The translations under genes were made by a program, and so were the position numbers. The notes below the pieces were generated by a model that was given only the letters and a program-made list of their open reading frames with translations, was not told the DNA's origin and made no database searches. From assembly GCA_021786215.1 (NCBI GenBank), contig JAJYNT010000038.1:1-8568 (forward strand): a stretch of 8,568 nucleotides of DNA. The letters run 5' to 3'. Source of the stretch: Chloroflexota bacterium (GTDB lineage: Bacteria > Chloroflexota > UBA6077). Of this stretch, positions 5,798 to 8,568 are shown one piece after another; position 1 is the first letter of the stretch, and every line of letters begins with the position of its first letter.

Positions 5798-8236
5798 CTA
5801 GGCCGCCAGGCGCTCGGGGTTGATCTCGGCCATCGGCGCGGTGAGCGCTTCTCGGAGCAGCTGATCGATGGTATCCACCTGCACGAATCTCATCTCGTTG
5901 CGCAACTCCTCCGGCACTTCGGCGAGGTCGCCCTCGTTCCTGCGGGGCAGGATGACCGTGCGCAACCCCGCACGATGAGCTGCCAGCATCTTCTCCTTGA
6001 TCCCGCCTACCGGCAGCACTTTGCCGCGCAGTGTGACCTCTCCGGTCATCGCGACATCGTGGCGCACCAGTCTGCCGGTCACGAGTGATGCCAGGGCGGT
6101 GGCCATAGTGACTCCAGCCGATGGACCGTCCTTTGGGATGGCGCCGGCTGGCACGTGAATGTGGATGTCCTTGTCCTCGAAGATCACGGGATCGATGCCG
6201 AGGCGGGTGGCATTAGACCGAATGTAGGAGAGGGCCGTCTGGGCCGATTCACGCATAACGTCGCCCAGCATGCCGGTCAGTATGAGGCGGTTGTTACGGC
6301 CTTGCATCATGGTTGCTTCGACGAAGATAATGTCGCCCCCGGTGGGAGTCCACGCGAGACCGGTGGCAACGCCGGGGCGGTCTATCCGCTCAGCGACCTC
6401 GGCGTAGAACCGCGGCCTCCCGAGGTAATCGTGGACCGACTCGCCGGTCACTACCATGGGGCCCTTGGCCCCTTCGGCCAGCTGGCGAGCTGCTTTCCGG
6501 CACACCGTCGCAACCTGCCGCTCCAGATTGCGGACTCCTGCCTCTCGAGTGTAGTCCCGGATTATGGTTAAGAGTGCTTGATCTTCGAAGATCAGTTCCT
6601 CGCTGGAGAGACCGTGCGCTCGCAACTGCTCGGGCACCAGGTAGCTGATGGCGATGTGCAGTTTCTCCTCCTCGGTGTAGCCCGCGAGCTCGAGCACCTC
6701 CATCCGATCCAGCAAGGGCCCCGGGATGGTGTCCAGATTGTTGACGGTGGTGATGAACATCACCCGAGAGAGATCGAAGGGCACGCCCAGGTAGGAGTCG
6801 GTGAAGCTGCTGTTCTGGGCGGGATCCAGCACCTCCAGGAGGGCCGCGGATGGATCGCCCTGGTACCCCACGGCCAGCTTGTCAACCTCGTCCAGCATGA
6901 AGACTGGATCGACCGTGCCAACTCGCCTGATTCCCTGAATGATGCGGCCCGGCAGGGCGCCCACATAAGTTCTGCGGTGGCCACGGATCTCGGCCTCATC
7001 TCGTATGCCGCCCAAGGAGATGCGGATGAACTTCCTCCCCATGGCCCTGGCGATGGACTGGCCCAGGGAGGTCTTGCCGACTCCAGGCGGTCCCACGAAG
7101 CAGAGGATAGGCTCCCGCATCAACCCCTCCTCGCCGGGTTCCTCGCCCGTTCGCTCCTCTTTCAGTTTGCGCACGGCCAGGTACTCCAGGATTCGCTCCT
7201 TGATGGGATCGAGGTCGTAGTGGTCTTCGTCCAGGACCTGCCTGGCGTGCTGCACGTCTATCCTACCCCCTGTGGTCTCGCTCCAAGGAAGGCTTGCAAG
7301 CCAGTCTAGATAGGTGAGGATGATCCCATGCTCCGGTGAGACAGCGGGCAACTGAGCCAGGCGAGCCAGTTCCCTGTCGGCCTCCTGGCGTGCCTCCGAC
7401 GGAAGATGTGATTCCTCTATCCGCTGACGGATCTGAGCGACCTCTCGGTCTAGTCCCTCCTCTTCTCCAAGTTCTCTTTGGATCGCCCGCAACTGCTCCC
7501 TCCGGATGTACTCGCGCTGGCTCTTGCTGATCCTCTCCTGAGCCTGGCTGCGGATGCTCTCGGTGATCTCCATGACCTCGATCTCACGCTGCAGATGGTC
7601 GGTTAGTCTCCGCAGTTTCTCGCGGACCGAGTCCAGCTCCAGAAGAGCCTGCTTGAAGGCCACGTCTCCGCGAACGCTGGAGGCGACCATGTAGGCGAAC
7701 TCCCTGGGATCTTCGATGGTGGCCGCGGCCGCGCTCAGTTCGTTGGGCAGATAGTTGGAGAGTTCCACCACCCTCTGGAACAGGGTCAGCAGGTTGCGCC
7801 GCAAGGCTTCAACCTCCGGGGTGCGCTCCTCCACTTCGGGCCTGAGCTCGGTCTTGGCCACCAGATAGGGCTGCTCTGCGACGTAGTCCAGTATCTGCAC
7901 CCGTTCCAGCCCTTGGATCGCAACTGTCATCCCGCCCTGAGGCTGCTTCACCAACTGAAGCACCCGGGCTACTGTGCCCATTCCGTACAGGTCCGCGGGG
8001 CCGGCCCCCTCAACCTCGGCTCGTCGCTGGGACACGAGGGCCACCAGCCGGTTCCCTTTCACCACGGCCTCCATCAGTCGTACCGATCGTTCCTGCCCAA
8101 TCTGCAGCGGTATAGCAGCAAATGGGTAGGCCACGGTGCCGCGAAGAGGCAGGAGGGGAAGGACCTCAGGGATTCTGAGGAGCAACTCCTCGCGGCTTTC
8201 CTCATCCTCCCCCAGATCCTCCGGCTTGTTGGTCAT
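5798..8236 (-). CDS. lon: ATP-dependent Lon protease (LonA)
   Basis: Lon is a cytoplasmic hexameric AAA+ serine protease that degrades misfolded and regulatory proteins. From ATG 8236 it has 812 residues, a normal length. The N-terminal substrate-binding domain covers about 24-215 ([15 protein letters not shown] near its start), followed by a long charged coiled-coil region to about 295. Walker A GPPGVGKT is at 382-389 and Walker [10 protein letters not shown] at 445-453. The protease domain has Ser706 in PKDGPSAGV and Lys749 in GGIKEKML, 43 residues apart as in E. coli Lon (S679, K722), so the Ser-Lys dyad is intact. A GGGAG (8247-8251 on the complement) 10 bases upstream supports this ATG. 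An in-frame TTG at 8290 would add 18 residues but lacks a ribosome binding site. lon lies upstream of hcp on the same strand, though the 177-base gap suggests separate transcription. Confidence 0.98.
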   Translation of the reverse strand: MTNKPEDLGEDEESREELLLRIPEVLPLLPLRGTVAYPFAAIPLQIGQERSVRLMEAVVKGNRLVALVSQRRAEVEGAGPADLYGMGTVARVLQLVKQPQGGMTVAIQGLERVQILDYVAEQPYLVAKTELRPEVEERTPEVEALRRNLLTLFQRVVELSNYLPNELSAAAATIEDPREFAYMVASSVRGDVAFKQALLELDSVREKLRRLTDHLQREIEVMEITESIRSQAQERISKSQREYIRREQLRAIQRELGEEEGLDREVAQIRQRIEESHLPSEARQEADRELARLAQLPAVSPEHGIILTYLDWLASLPWSETTGGRIDVQHARQVLDEDHYDLDPIKERILEYLAVRKLKEERTGEEPGEEGLMREPILCFVGPPGVGKTSLGQSIARAMGRKFIRISLGGIRDEAEIRGHRRTYVGALPGRIIQGIRRVGTVDPVFMLDEVDKLAVGYQGDPSAALLEVLDPAQNSSFTDSYLGVPFDLSRVMFITTVNNLDTIPGPLLDRMEVLELAGYTEEEKLHIAISYLVPEQLRAHGLSSEELIFEDQALLTIIRDYTREAGVRNLERQVATVCRKAARQLAEGAKGPMVVTGESVHDYLGRPRFYAEVAERIDRPGVATGLAWTPTGGDIIFVEATMMQGRNNRLILTGMLGDVMRESAQTALSYIRSNATRLGIDPVIFEDKDIHIHVPAGAIPKDGPSAGVTMATALASLVTGRLVRHDVAMTGEVTLRGKVLPVGGIKEKMLAAHRAGLRTVILPRRNEGDLAEVPEELRNEMRFVQVDTIDQLLREALTAPMAEINPERLAA

Positions 8237-8273
8237 TTTGGCGCGTCTCCCTTCGAACCCTGGTGCGTAGTGC

Positions 8274-8286
8274 GCTTTGGCAAAGC
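8274..8286. repeat. Palindrome upstream of lon
   Basis: GCTTTG G CAAAGC is a perfect 6-1-6 inverted repeat 38-50 bases upstream of the lon ATG. Its position suits an operator or the base of a short leader hairpin. It matches neither CIRCE nor HAIR heat-shock operators as I know them. Confidence 0.35.
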
Positions 8287-8287
8287 T

Positions 8288-8304
8288 CAAACGTCACAAA
8301 CGTC
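8288..8304. repeat. Tandem 9-base-period repeat upstream of lon
   Basis: CAAACGTC occurs twice in a row (8288-8295 and 8297-8304), separated by one A; on the lon strand it reads GACGTTTG twice. It lies 52-68 bases upstream of the lon start, next to the palindrome at 8274-8286. Tandem half-sites in a promoter region suggest a regulator binding side by side, but the factor is unknown. Confidence 0.4.
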
Positions 8305-8335
8305 GGGTGGAAGAATGGGGCAAAGGACGTGCCAA

Positions 8336-8354
8336 TCGGAAGACGGCGTTCCGA
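8336..8354. repeat. Inverted repeat in the divergent intergenic region
   Basis: TCGGAA and TTCCGA are separated by 7 bases, a perfect 6-7-6 inverted repeat between lon and the divergent gene at 8468. It may be an operator; repeats this short also arise by chance in GC-rich DNA. Confidence 0.25.
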
Positions 8355-8423
8355 GTGGCGCGTCCGATGGTCCTCGAGGGTCGCTAACGTCCGACGCTGC
8401 CAGGAACAACCGACGGCGGGGCG

Positions 8424-8432
8424 TGATACAAT
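8424..8432 (+). promoter_or_regulatory. Extended -10 promoter of the gene starting at 8468
   Basis: TGATACAAT contains TACAAT, one mismatch from TATAAT, with the TGn extension. No clear -35 is seen. Transcription would start near 8439, giving a leader of about 29 bases. Confidence 0.5.
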
Positions 8433-8467
8433 CTCCTGCGATATCCAGAACCAGCGTGAGGTGAGGC

Positions 8468-8568
8468 ATGAAGGCGACCAACGAGAAGAAGGTAGACATC
8501 GCCAAGGATATCCTGGTGGCTTACATCGGCCACAGCCCTGACGAATCCCGGTACGTAGACGAGGCGTG
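8468..8568 (+). CDS. Start of an unrecognised protein, cut by the window end
   Basis: The ATG at 8468 follows GAGGTGAGG (8458-8466), which includes GAGGTGA, an excellent match to the 3' end of 16S rRNA, and an extended -10 promoter lies about 40 bases upstream. Thirty-three residues are visible before the window ends. They begin MKATNEKKVDIAKDILVAY and continue with IGHSPDESRYVDEA, a charged start followed by a probable amphipathic helix. There is no signal peptide or membrane segment in this part. I do not recognise the family. The gene is divergent from lon and shares its 231-base control region. Confidence 0.6.
   Translation, partial: MKATNEKKVDIAKDILVAYIGHSPDESRYVDEA

Noticed and set aside
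6578..7309. A 243-codon + strand open frame
   Set aside because: It lies entirely antisense to the Lon AAA+ region, whose protein sequence is unmistakable; long antisense frames are expected in GC-rich coding DNA.
8237..8467. CIRCE or HAIR heat-shock operator upstream of lon
   Set aside because: I looked for TTAGCACTC/GAGTGCTAA and CTTGAGT/ACTCAAG type arms and saw neither.
1..8568. CRISPR array, tRNA, rRNA, insertion sequence or defence system
   Set aside because: No regularly spaced repeats, no cloverleaf or rRNA-like stretch, no transposase or nuclease frame and no defence gene set was seen; nearly the whole window is explained by metabolic and housekeeping genes.

Overview
The window comes from a moderately GC-rich anaerobic bacterium that runs the Wood-Ljungdahl (reductive acetyl-CoA) pathway. 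On the + strand it holds the 3' part of an acs gene cluster. The - strand carries a DNA-binding regulator, a hybrid cluster protein and a Lon protease. Gene content and the GC-rich intergenic hairpin style would suit an uncultivated Chloroflexota-type or clostridial anaerobe, but that placement is an inference and no marker gene here settles it.

Positions 1-3816, + strand: the tail of acsD (small corrinoid Fe-S protein subunit), acsC (large subunit with an intact 4Fe-4S motif), a cooC/acsF-type nickel-insertion ATPase starting at TTG, acsE (methyl-H4folate:corrinoid Fe-S protein methyltransferase, all four landmark residues present at their usual positions), and a small unrecognised helical ORF. 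AcsE moves the methyl group from methyl-tetrahydrofolate to the cobalamin of AcsCD. AcsCD delivers it to acetyl-CoA synthase, whose genes, like those for CO dehydrogenase, must lie outside the window, probably upstream. The CooC-like ATPase probably helps insert nickel into those enzymes. A 72-bp hairpin element sits between acsC and cooC.

Positions 3817-4306: a perfect 15-bp hairpin separates the acs cluster from a convergent excisionase/MerR-type HTH gene on the - strand, which has a clear extended -10 promoter. A second hairpin (16 bp) follows hcp.

Positions 4307-5797, - strand: a short (class III) hybrid cluster protein with all hybrid-cluster ligands. A CRP/FNR-like palindrome lies about 80 bp upstream of its start and is a plausible site for nitrosative or redox control. 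Hcp could protect the oxygen- and NO-sensitive metalloenzymes of the pathway (inference).

Positions 5798-8236, - strand: a complete Lon protease. Positions 8237-8467 are a divergent intergenic region with short repeats, and at 8468 an unrecognised + strand gene begins and runs off the end. I found no tRNA, rRNA, CRISPR array, insertion sequence or clear new system. The observations most worth a second look are the hcp operator, the hairpin element, the small ORF ending the acs cluster, and the repeats upstream of lon.
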